Source: Bacillus sp. BHET2 (lineage in GTDB: Bacteria > Bacillota > Bacilli > Bacillales > Bacillaceae_B). From it: DNA of 64,000 nucleotides. Below the pieces are notes generated by a model. The model searched no databases. It saw only the letters and a program-made list of their open reading frames with translations, and was not told the DNA's origin. The stretch is taken from contig NZ_VCQN01000001.1 in assembly GCF_005938125.1 (NCBI RefSeq), forward strand, positions 1,302,001 to 1,366,000. Reading direction: 5' to 3'. The position numbers were made by a program, and so were the translations under genes. Of this stretch, positions 9,507 through 18,630 are shown piece by piece (positions within the stretch are counted from its first letter, which is position 1; every line of letters starts with the position of its first letter).

Positions 9507-10382
9507 TTATACTCGAAGCTCTGAATAAATATCTTCTATAGATAATACCATGGTGGCACCTTCTTGAATTAAACTGTTTGTTCCTTCTGCCAGTGGTTCA
9601 TGAATCGAGCCCGGTATACATAAGACTCCCCTACCTTCATTTAATGCATAATCAGCAGTAATGAAGGTTCCACTTTTTTTCCTTGCCTCTGTGATCAGTA
9701 CCGCTTCTGAAAGGCCGCTGATGATTCGATTTCGAAATGGGAATTGCCTTTTTTCCGGTTTGATATAAGGTGGGTATTCTGATAGAAGAAGATGGTCCAT
9801 CATCATTTGATGCGCTAAGTATTCATTTTGTTTAGGATAGATGTGATTGAATCCACTTCCCAATACCCCAATTGTCCTTCCACCAGAGGAGATGGTTTCC
9901 TTATGGGCGATAGTATCTGCACCTTGTGCCAGGCCACTTACGATAACAATATCTTTTCGAACAAGTTTTGGAATCATGGTTTGAAGAACCTTTTCTGTGT
10001 AGGAGGTTGCATCCCTGGATCCTATTACTGCCAATTTCTTTGTAGCAACCAGAAGAGATTTATCTCCTTTTAAGAAGAGTAGCAATGGGGGATCATACAC
10101 CTGATTCAGTAATGGAGGGTAGTCTGCATCCATGAGAGTAATCCACTCTATATCGTTTTCTGAATAGAGCTTCATATATCGTTCTGATGGGAAAGAATGA
10201 AGGTCTTTATAGAAGAGTTCTATATTAGCAGGAGTAGAGCGGGTTATCTGTCGAAGAGTTGATGGCTTAAGGTCAAATATTGAATGAAGATTCGGAAGTT
10301 TTTCCAGCAATCTTTTCGTCCCTTTTAACCCAATACCCCGGCAATGATGGATATGAAATAGGGTTTGTCGTATATCTTTCAT
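9507..10382 (-). CDS. dprA: DNA processing protein DprA (Smf)
   Basis: DprA binds incoming single-stranded DNA during transformation, protects it and loads RecA. The Rossmann-like DprA/Smf domain is clear: GSRDATSYTE, SGLAQGADTIAHKE, GRTIGVLGSGFNHIYP, then PFRNRIISGLSEAVLITEAR. An N-terminal helix-hairpin-helix-like segment (about 1-60) contains GIGLKGTKRLLEKLP. At 291 residues it lacks the C-terminal winged helix found in longer homologues, as in B. subtilis. The start follows GGGAGG. A terminator separates it from sucD. Confidence 0.97.
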   Translation of the reverse strand: MKDIRQTLFHIHHCRGIGLKGTKRLLEKLPNLHSIFDLKPSTLRQITRSTPANIELFYKDLHSFPSERYMKLYSENDIEWITLMDADYPPLLNQVYDPPLLLFLKGDKSLLVATKKLAVIGSRDATSYTEKVLQTMIPKLVRKDIVIVSGLAQGADTIAHKETISSGGRTIGVLGSGFNHIYPKQNEYLAHQMMMDHLLLSEYPPYIKPEKRQFPFRNRIISGLSEAVLITEARKKSGTFITADYALNEGRGVLCIPGSIHEPLAEGTNSLIQEGATMVLSIEDIYSELRV

Positions 10383-10412
10383 ATATGGCCTCCCTCATAA
10401 TAACTAGTAGAA

Positions 10413-10453
10413 TATATAAAACTGAGACTGATAGCATCATCGCTATCAGTCTC
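10413..10453 (-). terminator. Intrinsic terminator after sucCD
   Basis: GAGACTGATAGC and GCTATCAGTCTC form a perfect 12-bp stem around a six-base loop, followed on the minus strand by AGTTTTATATATT. A run of A on the other side means it would also be followed by T when read from the plus strand. Confidence 0.9.
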
Positions 10454-10462
10454 AAAAAATGA

Positions 10463-11365
10463 TTAATGAGTTTTACACTTATCCAGAATTCCTTCTTCTT
10501 TCAGAACCTTGATCAATGTTTCACCCATATCTGAAGGTGTTGGTGCAACTTGAATACCGCACTCGTTCATTACACGGATTTTCTCATCAGCCGTTCCTTT
10601 ACCACCAGAAATAATCGCTCCGGCATGTCCCATACGTTTCCCTGGAGGTGCCGTACGTCCACCGATGAATCCAACTACAGGTTTCGTCATATTGGCTTTT
10701 ATCCATTCAGCTGCTTCTTCTTCAGCAGTACCACCGATTTCACCAATCATGATGACAGCATAAGTGTCTTCATCTTCATTGAATGCTTTCAATACATCGA
10801 TAAAGTCTGTACCGTTCACAGGGTCTCCACCGATACCAACTGCAGTCGATTGACCGATTCCGGATTGAGAAAGTTGGTGAACAGCCTCATAAGTAAGCGT
10901 ACCAGAACGAGATACGACACCTACATGGCCTTTTGTATGGATGTAACCAGGCATGATCCCGATTTTACACTCGTCAGGAGTGATGACTCCAGGACAGTTT
11001 GGCCCGACAAGACGTGTTTTCTTGCCTTCCATATACCGCTTAACCTTTACCATGTCTAACACAGGGATATGCTCTGTGATACAAATAGCTAAATCAAGCT
11101 CGGCATCTACCGCTTCCATGATTGCATCTGCTGCAAATGGTGCTGGAACATAAATGACGGAAGCATTTACACCAGTTGCTTTCTTTGCTTCTTCCACTGT
11201 ATTGAAAACAGGCACGCCTTCAACCTCAGTTCCGCCTTTTCCAGGTGTTACACCTGCAACGATCTGTGTACCGTATTCAAGCATTTGCTTCGTGTGGAAA
11301 AGAGCTGTTGATCCTGTAATTCCCTGTACAACAACCTTGGTATCTTTATTAATAAATACGCTCAT
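10463..11365 (-). CDS. sucD: Succinyl-CoA synthetase (ADP-forming) alpha subunit
   Basis: SucD binds CoA and carries the phosphohistidine of the TCA-cycle step succinyl-CoA + ADP + Pi = succinate + CoA + ATP. The N-terminal CoA-binding Rossmann domain has [20 protein letters not shown]. The C-terminal ligase domain contains [15 protein letters not shown] and the active-site histidine in [14 protein letters not shown] (near residue 246). The length of 300 is standard. It starts 16 bases after the sucC stop with a good ribosome site and is followed by a strong terminator, so sucCD forms a closed transcription unit. Confidence 0.99.
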   Translation of the reverse strand: MSVFINKDTKVVVQGITGSTALFHTKQMLEYGTQIVAGVTPGKGGTEVEGVPVFNTVEEAKKATGVNASVIYVPAPFAADAIMEAVDAELDLAICITEHIPVLDMVKVKRYMEGKKTRLVGPNCPGVITPDECKIGIMPGYIHTKGHVGVVSRSGTLTYEAVHQLSQSGIGQSTAVGIGGDPVNGTDFIDVLKAFNEDEDTYAVIMIGEIGGTAEEEAAEWIKANMTKPVVGFIGGRTAPPGKRMGHAGAIISGGKGTADEKIRVMNECGIQVAPTPSDMGETLIKVLKEEGILDKCKTH

Positions 11366-11381
11366 TAGTCCCCCGCCTTTC

Positions 11382-12542
11382 TTAGCCTACTTGCTCAACG
11401 ATTTTTTGTGCGCCGTCTGCCATAGATTCAGCTGCAATAATATTCAATCCTGATTTATTCAGGATTTCTTTTCCTAAGTCAACGTTTGTACCTTCAAGAC
11501 GAACAACCAGAGGTACTTGAAGACCGATTTGCTTAGCTGCTTCTACAACACCCGTTGCAATAACATCACATTTCATGATTCCACCGAAGATATTAACGAA
11601 AATACCTTTAACGTGTTCATCAGAAAGAATGATTTTGAACGCTTCTGTTACCTTTTCTGCTGTTGCGCCGCCCCCAACATCAAGGAAGTTAGCGGGATCT
11701 CCGCCATAATGCTTTACGATATCCATCGTAGCCATGGCAAGCCCGGCTCCATTAACCATACAACCGATATTCCCATCTAAGGAAATATAGCTAAGGTCAT
11801 ATTTAGATGCTTCAATTTCTTTTGCATCTTCTTCTTCAAGATCACGTAATGAGATGACATCTTTTTGACGGTATAAAGCATTTGAATCGAAGTTGAACTT
11901 CGCATCCAGTGCCATTACATCCCCATCTCCCGTTACAACTAGTGGGTTGATTTCAACAATTGAAGCATCCTTTTGGATGTACACATTATATAATCCCATC
12001 ATGAACTTGGCTGCTTTTCCAACCAGTTTTTGAGGAATGTTGATATTAAACGCAATGCGTCGAGCTTGGAAGCCTGTTAAGCCGACAACCGGATCAATAT
12101 ACTCTTTAAAGATCTTTTCTGGCGTTTGTTCTGCTACTTCTTCAATCTCTGTACCGCCTTCTTCAGAAGCCATCAATACAACTTGAGAAGTCGCTCGGTC
12201 TAAAACTAGACCTACGTAATATTCTTTTTTAATATCACAGCCCTCTTCAACAAGTAAGCGTTTAACTTCCTTACCTTCAGGACCTGTTTGGTGAGTCACT
12301 AACGTTTTACCAATTAACTCATCTGCATATGTACGCACTTCGTCAAGGCTTTTGGCGATTTTAACCCCGCCAGCTTTTCCTCGACCACCTGCATGGATTT
12401 GAGCTTTTACTACATATACGCTAGAATCTAACGTTTTCGCCGCTTCTACTGCTTCTTCAGCTGTAAAAGCCACTTTACCATTTGGTACGGACACCCCGTA
12501 ATTTCTGAGGATTTCTTTACCTTGATATTCATGGATATTCAT
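11382..12542 (-). CDS. sucC: Succinyl-CoA synthetase (ADP-forming) beta subunit
   Basis: SucC is the ATP-grasp subunit that binds nucleotide and succinate in the TCA-cycle succinyl-CoA synthetase. The N-terminus is [17 protein letters not shown] and the grasp domain contains [19 protein letters not shown]. The C-terminal flavodoxin-like domain includes [13 protein letters not shown] and [16 protein letters not shown] use the ATG at 12542, directly after AGGAGG, giving 386 residues. A longer frame starting nine codons upstream would run through that site. The upstream 250-base spacer holds AT-rich promoter-like sequence (TATAAT at about 12630) but no clear -35. Confidence 0.99.
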   Translation of the reverse strand: MNIHEYQGKEILRNYGVSVPNGKVAFTAEEAVEAAKTLDSSVYVVKAQIHAGGRGKAGGVKIAKSLDEVRTYADELIGKTLVTHQTGPEGKEVKRLLVEEGCDIKKEYYVGLVLDRATSQVVLMASEEGGTEIEEVAEQTPEKIFKEYIDPVVGLTGFQARRIAFNINIPQKLVGKAAKFMMGLYNVYIQKDASIVEINPLVVTGDGDVMALDAKFNFDSNALYRQKDVISLRDLEEEDAKEIEASKYDLSYISLDGNIGCMVNGAGLAMATMDIVKHYGGDPANFLDVGGGATAEKVTEAFKIILSDEHVKGIFVNIFGGIMKCDVIATGVVEAAKQIGLQVPLVVRLEGTNVDLGKEILNKSGLNIIAAESMADGAQKIVEQVG

Positions 12543-12795
12543 TTTCCATCCTCCTATCAAACTCTTCAAAAAATAGACTGCGCTTTCATTGTATTAAATG
12601 ACAGTATAGATGTCTACCATTATGCAAAAAATATTATATTAATTTAAAAATTCTGAACATAACTCACTAGAATTTGTCCATATTGCGCTATGTTTATTGA
12701 AGAGAATTCCATTCAATTATTATACTTAAAAAATATATTTCTTCGCATTACCAGATAGGATTCAACCAGTTCTTATTCAAACTGCATATTATATT

Positions 12796-13077
12796 TCACA
12801 TCTTTTTAGAAATATCCCTGTCCAATCTGTAAATAAAAGCAAAAACTTCAGCTACTGCACCATATAATTCTTCAGGTATCGATTCTCCTACATCCAAATT
12901 CCCGAGAAGCGACAATAAGCTCTTGTCTTCTTGTACAGGTACTTTATGCTCTCTGGCTTTTGCAAGAATGTTTTCAGCTATGATTCCTTTCCCTTTTGCC
13001 AGTACCCTTGGGGCTGATCCTTTTTCTTGGTCATATCCTAGAGCAATTGCTTCTTTACGTGCTTGTTCCCTTTTCAT
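12796..13077 (-). CDS. Free FlhB-type cytoplasmic domain protein (YlqH family)
   Basis: A 93-residue protein that matches the C-terminal cytoplasmic part of FlhB/YscU, the gate that switches substrate class in flagellar type III export. Matching blocks are ALGYDQEKGSAPRVLAKGKG, AENILAKAREHKVPVQED and IPEELYGAVAEVFAFIYRL. There is no membrane domain, and the NPTH autocleavage motif that precedes this domain in FlhB is absent: the sequence there reads REQARKEAIALGYD. The start codon overlaps the stop of the upstream gene (ATGA), so the two are translationally coupled. The partner carries a FliK C-domain-like region, which is suggestive because FliK and the FlhB C domain interact in flagellar export. 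B. subtilis has the same orphan (ylqH) at this place; I know of no established function. Confidence 0.85.
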   Translation of the reverse strand: MKREQARKEAIALGYDQEKGSAPRVLAKGKGIIAENILAKAREHKVPVQEDKSLLSLLGNLDVGESIPEELYGAVAEVFAFIYRLDRDISKKM

Positions 13078-14885
13078 ATCTTTATATCAACTCCAGAGAA
13101 TGTCCTACTAGCATGCTCCTCTATACTTGTTTCAGAAAGTCCAATATGTTTATCCGGTATTTTCACTTTCACAGTTGATAACCGGTAGTCCAGTCCTTCC
13201 AACCCTTCTTTTAAATCGGGAAGCAAGAAACGGGAGACTCTTTCGACATCAGGATGCTCGTTCCATACCGTTAAGGTGATCACACGGTTTTGAACTTGCA
13301 TATCTACCAAGGTTTCATTCAAGCTATCTAGTTCCAAATAGAATAGTACCCGGCAGTAATCTTCATCAATGACCCCTTTTTCCTTTTCTTTTCCGGTCCA
13401 TTGTAAAGTAATATCTGTGTCTCTGCCAAATAAAAAAAGAGGGAATTGTTGTACGATTGTGAGAAAAGGAGCATTCTCTTGTGATTGAAGAACTTGATGA
13501 TTCATTTTCAGGACGATGTCATCAGCTAATTGGCGTATTTCCTGTAAAGGATGATTCCCGCTGAGCCCGACTAAATGCTCTTTTAATGTAAGGTTTTGAA
13601 TGTCGTACCCATTATTCTGCAATTGAGCTTCGTAGTTTACCCCAAACGCACCGATTACCCTTTTCAAAACCTTTGCTAATTCGTCTCCTTGGATTTGATG
13701 GGTAATATCCTGCTCTAATTGATGATAAAGCTTCTGAAAGATCCGCTCCTGGTTGGATGCAGGTACACCATTGCTCCAAGTATTCTCGAGCTTTGTGTAG
13801 TTCACCTCCATCAACTGTCTCTTCTCCTCCCCGACAAGTCCCATCAGTAGTTTTGCCATATTTAAAGTGGGTTTGTCTGTATGATCATTCATAAAACCTT
13901 CCGAATCCTTCATGGCATTTATCCATTTATCTACAAAAGATCGGACTGCTTTCGGGATGTCAGATTTGTTGTTTACCATCGTTTCTTGTAGCTTTGTCAC
14001 TTCATTACGAAGCTTTTCCCCAACAGGATTGCCTTCTACCGTTCCTTTCAAAAATTCAAGCTTCCTCTCTAATGGCTCATTAGAAGAAATTCCTTCCTGG
14101 ATCGTAGCTGTTAAACCTTCCTTCCATTGATTCATGGCGACTTCTTCCTGAAAGAACCCGAGGGACTTCAATAAGTCGAAATGCCCTAATCGATTCGAGA
14201 AGGATTGGGACGGGTTAATCAATCCTGATAATGCTTTTATCACAAGCCTTTCTACCAAAACCATGCGCATTGGTTTCTGAAACTTCTGTAATAAAGCAAG
14301 GGAAGAGGCATCCCTTCCTGTTTCATTTAACTTCGAAGAGAGAATGTTTAACTTTGAGATGAAGCCGCTATTTGCTTCACCCGCTTTCATGGAAGAAAAT
14401 ATCCTTTCAGTGAACGGCAAGTCCCGTTTCGCCATCTCTAGCAATACCTTCACGTTCTCAGATGCACCTTTTCCAAAAATGTGCTTGTGTGCAAATAAAA
14501 GCATTTCTTTATTGACCGGTATTTTATTTTTCACTAACTCCATAACCAAAGAAGTCATCTCTTTTTCTTTACCAGTGAAGGACAAATGACGTAAAAGGTC
14601 TAACGCTATACTTTTTTCATCAATTTCACCAGGTTGAGCCCGAATCAGCCTGAGACTTACACCCGTTTCTGATTGCTTTACTTCCACCCAGTAACGTTCT
14701 CCTTCTTCCAGTGGGGCATCAAGTTTTGCTATGAACCGTTGCCCATTGGCAGATACTTCGGCAATACTTTCTCCTATTAGCTTATGAACCCGTATATTTA
14801 AAACTTTCCCATCCTGTAATGAGAAAGCATTGCCATCCCTGGAGGAGACTGGCTGATTACTAGTCGTACCATGAATGTGGGTCAT
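13074..14885 (-). CDS. Large YlqG-family protein with a FliK C-domain-like C-terminus
   Basis: A 603-residue protein coupled to the FlhB-like gene by a 4-base overlap. The N-terminus (about 25-85) looks like a small beta-rich domain (LNIRVHKLIGESIAEVSANG, then RYWVEVKQSETGVSLRLI). The middle is mainly helical and low in recognisable motifs. The C-terminal part (roughly 500-590) reads CRVLFYLELDSLNETLVDMQ, VITLTVWNEHPDVERVSRFL and PDLKEGLEGLDYRLSTVKV. This is the strand-helix-strand pattern of the FliK hook-length domain. There is no signal peptide or membrane segment. Genes of this type occupy this place in Bacillus; the FliK relation is my inference from pattern. Confidence 0.75.
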   Translation of the reverse strand: MTHIHGTTSNQPVSSRDGNAFSLQDGKVLNIRVHKLIGESIAEVSANGQRFIAKLDAPLEEGERYWVEVKQSETGVSLRLIRAQPGEIDEKSIALDLLRHLSFTGKEKEMTSLVMELVKNKIPVNKEMLLFAHKHIFGKGASENVKVLLEMAKRDLPFTERIFSSMKAGEANSGFISKLNILSSKLNETGRDASSLALLQKFQKPMRMVLVERLVIKALSGLINPSQSFSNRLGHFDLLKSLGFFQEEVAMNQWKEGLTATIQEGISSNEPLERKLEFLKGTVEGNPVGEKLRNEVTKLQETMVNNKSDIPKAVRSFVDKWINAMKDSEGFMNDHTDKPTLNMAKLLMGLVGEEKRQLMEVNYTKLENTWSNGVPASNQERIFQKLYHQLEQDITHQIQGDELAKVLKRVIGAFGVNYEAQLQNNGYDIQNLTLKEHLVGLSGNHPLQEIRQLADDIVLKMNHQVLQSQENAPFLTIVQQFPLFLFGRDTDITLQWTGKEKEKGVIDEDYCRVLFYLELDSLNETLVDMQVQNRVITLTVWNEHPDVERVSRFLLPDLKEGLEGLDYRLSTVKVKIPDKHIGLSETSIEEHASRTFSGVDIKI

Positions 14886-14967
14886 CTTCCTATCTCCCGT
14901 TCCATGATTTATTGGCGTTTTACATTATCCTCGATTGAGTCAATTCAAATATTAACCTAAAAAAGAG

Positions 14968-15738
14968 TTAGAGTAGCTCTTTCACCGGCGCGAAACTCTT
15001 GCGGTGAAGAGGTGTTACGCCGTGTTTTTTCAGGCCATTCAAATGTTCCTTTGTACCATACCCTGCATTTTTCTCAAAACCATATCCCGGATATTTTCCA
15101 GCATGCTCCTTCATCATCCGGTCCCTCGTCACCTTTGCAATAATTGAAGCGGCCGCGATGGATATGCTCTTCGAATCGCCTTTGATGATGGATTGACTCG
15201 GATAGGGAGAATCGATTTTCATCGCATCAATCAGTAGATACTCTGGATGCATAGGCAAATTTGCGACTGCTTCATTCATCGCCTTTTTGGTTGCTTCATA
15301 AATGTTAATGGAATCGATCTCATTTGCATGAACCATTCCTATTCCAATAGAAACGGCATGCTCCTGGATGTAATCATGGTACTCTTCCCTTTTCGACTCA
15401 GATATCTTCTTGCTATCATTCAAACCTGCCAAATAGAAGTCAACAGGCAAGATGACGGCTGCCGTTACGACTGGACCTGCCAAGGGGCCTCTACCGACTT
15501 CGTCTATTCCTGCTATGAGTTTGAAGCCCTGAAGGCGTAAATTATTTTCATATTGAGTGAGTACTTTAAATTCTTCTAATTCCTTAACCCGCTTCATTCG
15601 AGCACGTTCAACTTGTAAAAGGAGTTTTTGTACACCTTTTCTGTCATCCCTCTTAAATTCTTTTAAAACCGGATCGGAATCTGAGACAGATCCGATTATT
15701 TCACTAATCTCTTTAATCGTTCTTTGTTCTTTCGCCAA
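14968..15738 (-). CDS. rnhB: Ribonuclease HII
   Basis: RNase HII cuts RNA in RNA-DNA hybrids and removes single ribonucleotides misincorporated in DNA. The 256-residue protein has an N-terminal extension of about 65 residues with a helical substrate-binding segment, then IAGIDEVGRGPLAGPVV with the catalytic Asp-Glu pair. Further active-site context is in YLLIDAMKI, and SIIAKVTRDRMM with the GYGFEKNAGYGTKEH block follows. It is separated from rbgA by a terminator and followed by the ylqG/ylqH pair. Confidence 0.98.
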   Translation of the reverse strand: MAKEQRTIKEISEIIGSVSDSDPVLKEFKRDDRKGVQKLLLQVERARMKRVKELEEFKVLTQYENNLRLQGFKLIAGIDEVGRGPLAGPVVTAAVILPVDFYLAGLNDSKKISESKREEYHDYIQEHAVSIGIGMVHANEIDSINIYEATKKAMNEAVANLPMHPEYLLIDAMKIDSPYPSQSIIKGDSKSISIAAASIIAKVTRDRMMKEHAGKYPGYGFEKNAGYGTKEHLNGLKKHGVTPLHRKSFAPVKELL

Positions 15739-15773
15739 ATGGGCTCCTCCTCTATATATCGGATATACAATAT

Positions 15774-15824
15774 AAAAATAAAGAGGCTGTGTAAAAGAGA
15801 GTCCTTCTCTCTATACAGCCTCTT
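15774..15824 (-). terminator. Intrinsic terminator after rbgA
   Basis: AAAGAGGCTGTATAGAGAG pairs with CTCTCTTTTACACAGCCTCTT around a short loop, followed by TATTTTTATA on the minus strand. It separates the rplS-lepB-rbgA group from rnhB. Confidence 0.9.
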
Positions 15825-15827
15825 TGT

Positions 15828-16694
15828 TTATTCATTATCCTGGTCTGATTCACCGATAAAATCAAACGTCATAGGACCTAATTGCACATTTCGGATATCC
15901 CTAACGATGATCTCAGACGTTTTGTCATAATTCACAGCTCCACCGGCCATCAGACAGCCTCTTTTGGCGCCGATTTCATTAAAGCTATCCACTACCTCTT
16001 CCGGTATTTCTTCGAGGCCGTATCGCTCTTCTAAGCGCTCAGGGTAGTGCTCTTCGAGAAATCTTAAACCGTATACAGCAATATCTTGTAAATTCAAGAT
16101 TGTATCCTTAATGGCTCCGGTTAGAGCAAGTTTATAACCGACCTTGGGATCTTCAAACTTGGGCCATAAAATACCCGGTGTATCAAGCAATTCAAGCTCT
16201 TTCCCCACTTTGATCCATTGTTGGGCTTTCGTCACACCTGGTGTATTCCCGGTTTTTGCTATATTTTTCTTGGCAAGCCTGTTAATTAACGTCGATTTCC
16301 CCACATTTGGGATTCCTACGATCATCGCCCTTATGGCACGAGGTCTCATTCCCCTTGATTTCATACGGTCAAACTTCTCTTTAAGGATTTCTTTAGCGGC
16401 TTGAACAATAACCTGCAGTCCTTTGCCTGCTTGCGCATTGACGGCAAGCGCAGTTATTCCCTGTTTTCTAAAGTAGGCAATCCATTGATTCGTTCTATTT
16501 GTATCTGCCATGTCTGCTTTATTTAACAATACGAGACGGGGCTTCTCTCCAATGATCTCTTCAATCATTGGATTTCGTGACGATAACGGAATTCTTGCAT
16601 CTACTAATTCAATCACAATGTCGACAAGCTTTAATTTCTCGGTAACTTGTCTACGAGCTTTAGCCATATGCCCTGGAAACCATTGTATTGTCAT
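15828..16694 (-). CDS. rbgA: Ribosome biogenesis GTPase RbgA (YlqF)
   Basis: RbgA acts late in 50S assembly, where it is needed for incorporation of L16, L27 and other proteins. It is a circularly permuted GTPase: G4 NKAD (58-61) comes before G1 GIPNVGKS (127-134) and G3 DTPG. The N-terminus [11 protein letters not shown] contains the family's conserved histidine, implicated in GTP hydrolysis. The C-terminal helical RNA-binding part follows about residue 190. I use the ATG at 16694 (288 residues) with GGAGGTG upstream; an earlier in-frame codon falls before this site. It directly follows a signal peptidase gene. Confidence 0.98.
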   Translation of the reverse strand: MTIQWFPGHMAKARRQVTEKLKLVDIVIELVDARIPLSSRNPMIEEIIGEKPRLVLLNKADMADTNRTNQWIAYFRKQGITALAVNAQAGKGLQVIVQAAKEILKEKFDRMKSRGMRPRAIRAMIVGIPNVGKSTLINRLAKKNIAKTGNTPGVTKAQQWIKVGKELELLDTPGILWPKFEDPKVGYKLALTGAIKDTILNLQDIAVYGLRFLEEHYPERLEERYGLEEIPEEVVDSFNEIGAKRGCLMAGGAVNYDKTSEIIVRDIRNVQLGPMTFDFIGESDQDNE

Positions 16695-16721
16695 ATGACC
16701 ACCTCCAAACAATTTTTTCTT

Positions 16722-17261
16722 TTATTTCACCAATCTTATATCTTTAACAGGCCAATAAATCACTTTGGTGTCACCGATTACCTCATCGATACTAACCGTA
16801 CCGATATGACGGCTATCTTTACTGAAACGACGATTATCACCCATTACAAAGATTTCCCCTTCAGGAACGGTCTCTTGTTCTGTAATATCCTTCAAGGTGA
16901 AATCTTCCGTTAACACGCCACCGTTTAATTGGTCTTTATATTCATTTAAATAGGATTCTTTATAGGCTTTACCATTTATATATAGTGTATCATTTTTGTA
17001 CTCTACTTTATCTCCAGGCAAACCGATGACCCGTTTAATATAATCCTTTTGTTCAGGAGCATGGAAAACGACGATATCGAATCGCTCAGGTTCTCCGAGT
17101 TTATTTACAATCATTCGATCACCGTTATGTAAAGTAGGCATCATTGATAATCCATCTACAACTATTGGGGCAAATAAAAAGAATCTGATAATAGCAGCTA
17201 ATCCCACTGCAATTAACAGGGCCTTCATCCACTCCCACCACTCATTTTTTTCTTTAACCAC
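16722..17261 (-). CDS. lepB: Type I signal peptidase
   Basis: This membrane enzyme removes signal peptides from exported preproteins. A single N-terminal membrane span (about 13-32) precedes the catalytic serine in GLSMMPT (S39). The general base lysine is in DYIKRVIGLPGD (K76) and the C-terminal MGDNRRFSKDSRHIG block is intact. It has one membrane span and is of P type. The start is uncertain: a GTG at 17261 follows GGTGGTGGA closely, whereas an upstream TTG lacks a ribosome site. In B. subtilis rplS is followed directly by rbgA; here, as in several other Bacillus groups, a signal peptidase gene lies between them. Confidence 0.93.
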   Translation of the reverse strand: MVKEKNEWWEWMKALLIAVGLAAIIRFFLFAPIVVDGLSMMPTLHNGDRMIVNKLGEPERFDIVVFHAPEQKDYIKRVIGLPGDKVEYKNDTLYINGKAYKESYLNEYKDQLNGGVLTEDFTLKDITEQETVPEGEIFVMGDNRRFSKDSRHIGTVSIDEVIGDTKVIYWPVKDIRLVK

Positions 17262-17367
17262 ATCTCCACCACCCAAAGTATTTTACTATCTTTTTCTATT
17301 CTACTAGAACCTCTTCGATTTCTCATCATAAAAAGGTGGTTTCTTGAAAATAGTGAGTCATTCTAAA

Positions 17368-17401
17368 ACAAGGAAAAGGAGCTTGTCTCCAAGCTCCTTT
17401 T
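17368..17401 (-). terminator. Intrinsic terminator after rplS
   Basis: AAAAGGAGCTTG and CAAGCTCCTTTT form a perfect 12-bp stem around four bases, followed by CCTTGTTTTAG on the minus strand. Confidence 0.9.
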
Positions 17402-17410
17402 CTTACGTTC

Positions 17411-17755
17411 TTATCGAATTTCTTTAATACGTGCCGCTTTACCACGTAGGTTACGTAGGTAATAAAGTTTCGCACGACGTACTTTACCGCGACGAATAAC
17501 TTCTAATTTAGCGATTTTTGGTGTGTGTACTGGGAAAGTACGTTCAACACCAACACCGTAAGAAATTTTACGAACAGTGAATGTTTCGCTGATACCGCCA
17601 CCGCGGCGTTTGATTACTACTCCTTCGTATACCTGAATACGTTCACGAGTACCCTCAACGATGTTAACGTGTACACGTACTGTATCACCAGGACGGAAAG
17701 ATGGTAGATCAGAGCGAAGCTGTTCTTTCGTAATATCTTCGATTAATTTGTGCAT
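17411..17755 (-). CDS. rplS: 50S ribosomal protein L19
   Basis: L19 sits at the 30S-50S interface. The 114-residue sequence has the family pattern throughout: [60 protein letters not shown] and [18 protein letters not shown]. The start is the ATG at 17755 with AAGGAG nine bases upstream. The gene has its own promoter and a structured leader, consistent with autogenous control by L19, and ends at a strong terminator. Confidence 0.99.
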   Translation of the reverse strand: MHKLIEDITKEQLRSDLPSFRPGDTVRVHVNIVEGTRERIQVYEGVVIKRRGGGISETFTVRKISYGVGVERTFPVHTPKIAKLEVIRRGKVRRAKLYYLRNLRGKAARIKEIR

Positions 17756-17764
17756 CTTATTCAA

Positions 17765-17858
17765 CTCCTTCCAACAGATGCTCTTACAAAAGCGATAGAT
17801 TGCAGCGGAACATCGGGATCAATGGCTTAAAGAAGCTATCTCCTCAAGCCACAAAGAA
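17765..17858 (-). promoter_or_regulatory. Structured rplS leader (candidate L19 autoregulatory element)
   Basis: The leader RNA contains an extended hairpin at 17823-17851. TGGCTT pairs with AAGCCA, and inside it GAGGAG pairs with CTTCTT around ATAG. L19 leaders of Bacilli occupy this position and are thought to bind L19. I recognise position and shape but cannot score it against the covariance model. Confidence 0.5.
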
Positions 17859-17859
17859 T

Positions 17860-17888
17860 ATAATATCATACAGGAAACAAGGATGCAA
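17860..17888 (-). promoter_or_regulatory. rplS: Promoter of rplS
   Basis: TTGCAT and TATTAT with exactly 17 bases between them on the minus strand. It lies at the very end of trmD and predicts a leader of about 100 bases. Confidence 0.6.
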
Positions 17889-17892
17889 TAGC

Positions 17893-18630
17893 CTATTTAG
17901 ACTTTTCCCATTCCTCTATCCATACCATTTGTCGATCTGTTAGTGGATAGGTTTCCAATAGATCTGGTCTTCTTTGGTAGGTTCTTCTCAGACTCTCTTT
18001 CTCTCTCCATTCATCGATCAATCGGTGATTGCCCGAGATCAACTCCTGAGGCACCTTCAATCCTCTGAAATCGGCGGGACGGGTGTATTGAGGGTGCTCC
18101 AGGAGTCCTGAAGAAAACGAGTCCAATATAGGAGAGTCTTCATTCCCGAGAACCCCGGGAAGCAGTCTGACGACACTATCAATGACCACCATGGAACCTA
18201 GTTCCCCACCCGTCAGGACGTAGTCTCCTATCGAAATCTCATCTGTTACGACATGTTCTCGAATTCGTTCATCATAGCCTTCATAATGACCACATATAAA
18301 TACGAGGTGATCTTCCTTCGCAAGTTCCTCTGCTTTTTGCTGAGTATAGCGTTCTCCTTGAGGACACATGAGGATGACTCTCGGCTTTGACTTCTGTTCT
18401 TTCTTCAATGCATCAACAGCGTCAAAGATCGGCTGGGGCTTCAATACCATGCCAGCTCCACCGCCGTAAGGGTAATCATCCACTTTACTATGTTTATTAT
18501 CTGCATAATCTCTGAAGTTGATCACATTATAGGTTACAGCTTCTTTTTCCGTTGCCTTTTTCAGAATCGATTCACCAAAGATCCCCTCGAACATGGCAGG
18601 GAATAGTGAAAGGACGTCAATTCTCATCAT
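17893..18630 (-). CDS. trmD: tRNA (guanine-37-N1)-methyltransferase TrmD
   Basis: TrmD methylates G37 next to the anticodon, preventing +1 frameshifting. It is a SPOUT-fold dimer whose knot region shows in [13 protein letters not shown] and [20 protein letters not shown], followed by [13 protein letters not shown]. The conserved N-terminus is [14 protein letters not shown]. The start codon overlaps the rimM stop, and a GGAAGG site lies inside rimM. The order rimM-trmD-rplS is widely conserved and links tRNA and ribosome maturation. Confidence 0.99.
   Translation of the reverse strand: MMRIDVLSLFPAMFEGIFGESILKKATEKEAVTYNVINFRDYADNKHSKVDDYPYGGGAGMVLKPQPIFDAVDALKKEQKSKPRVILMCPQGERYTQQKAEELAKEDHLVFICGHYEGYDERIREHVVTDEISIGDYVLTGGELGSMVVIDSVVRLLPGVLGNEDSPILDSFSSGLLEHPQYTRPADFRGLKVPQELISGNHRLIDEWREKESLRRTYQRRPDLLETYPLTDRQMVWIEEWEKSK

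Noticed and set aside
10550-11059. Plus-strand open frame (169 codons) opposite sucD
   Set aside because: It is antisense to the conserved sucD gene with no ribosome site or recognisable domain.
12637-12660. Possible CodY box upstream of sucC (AAAATTCTGAACATA on the plus strand)
   Set aside because: It has four mismatches to the 15-base consensus in a very AT-rich spacer, which is too easy to find by chance to list as a site.
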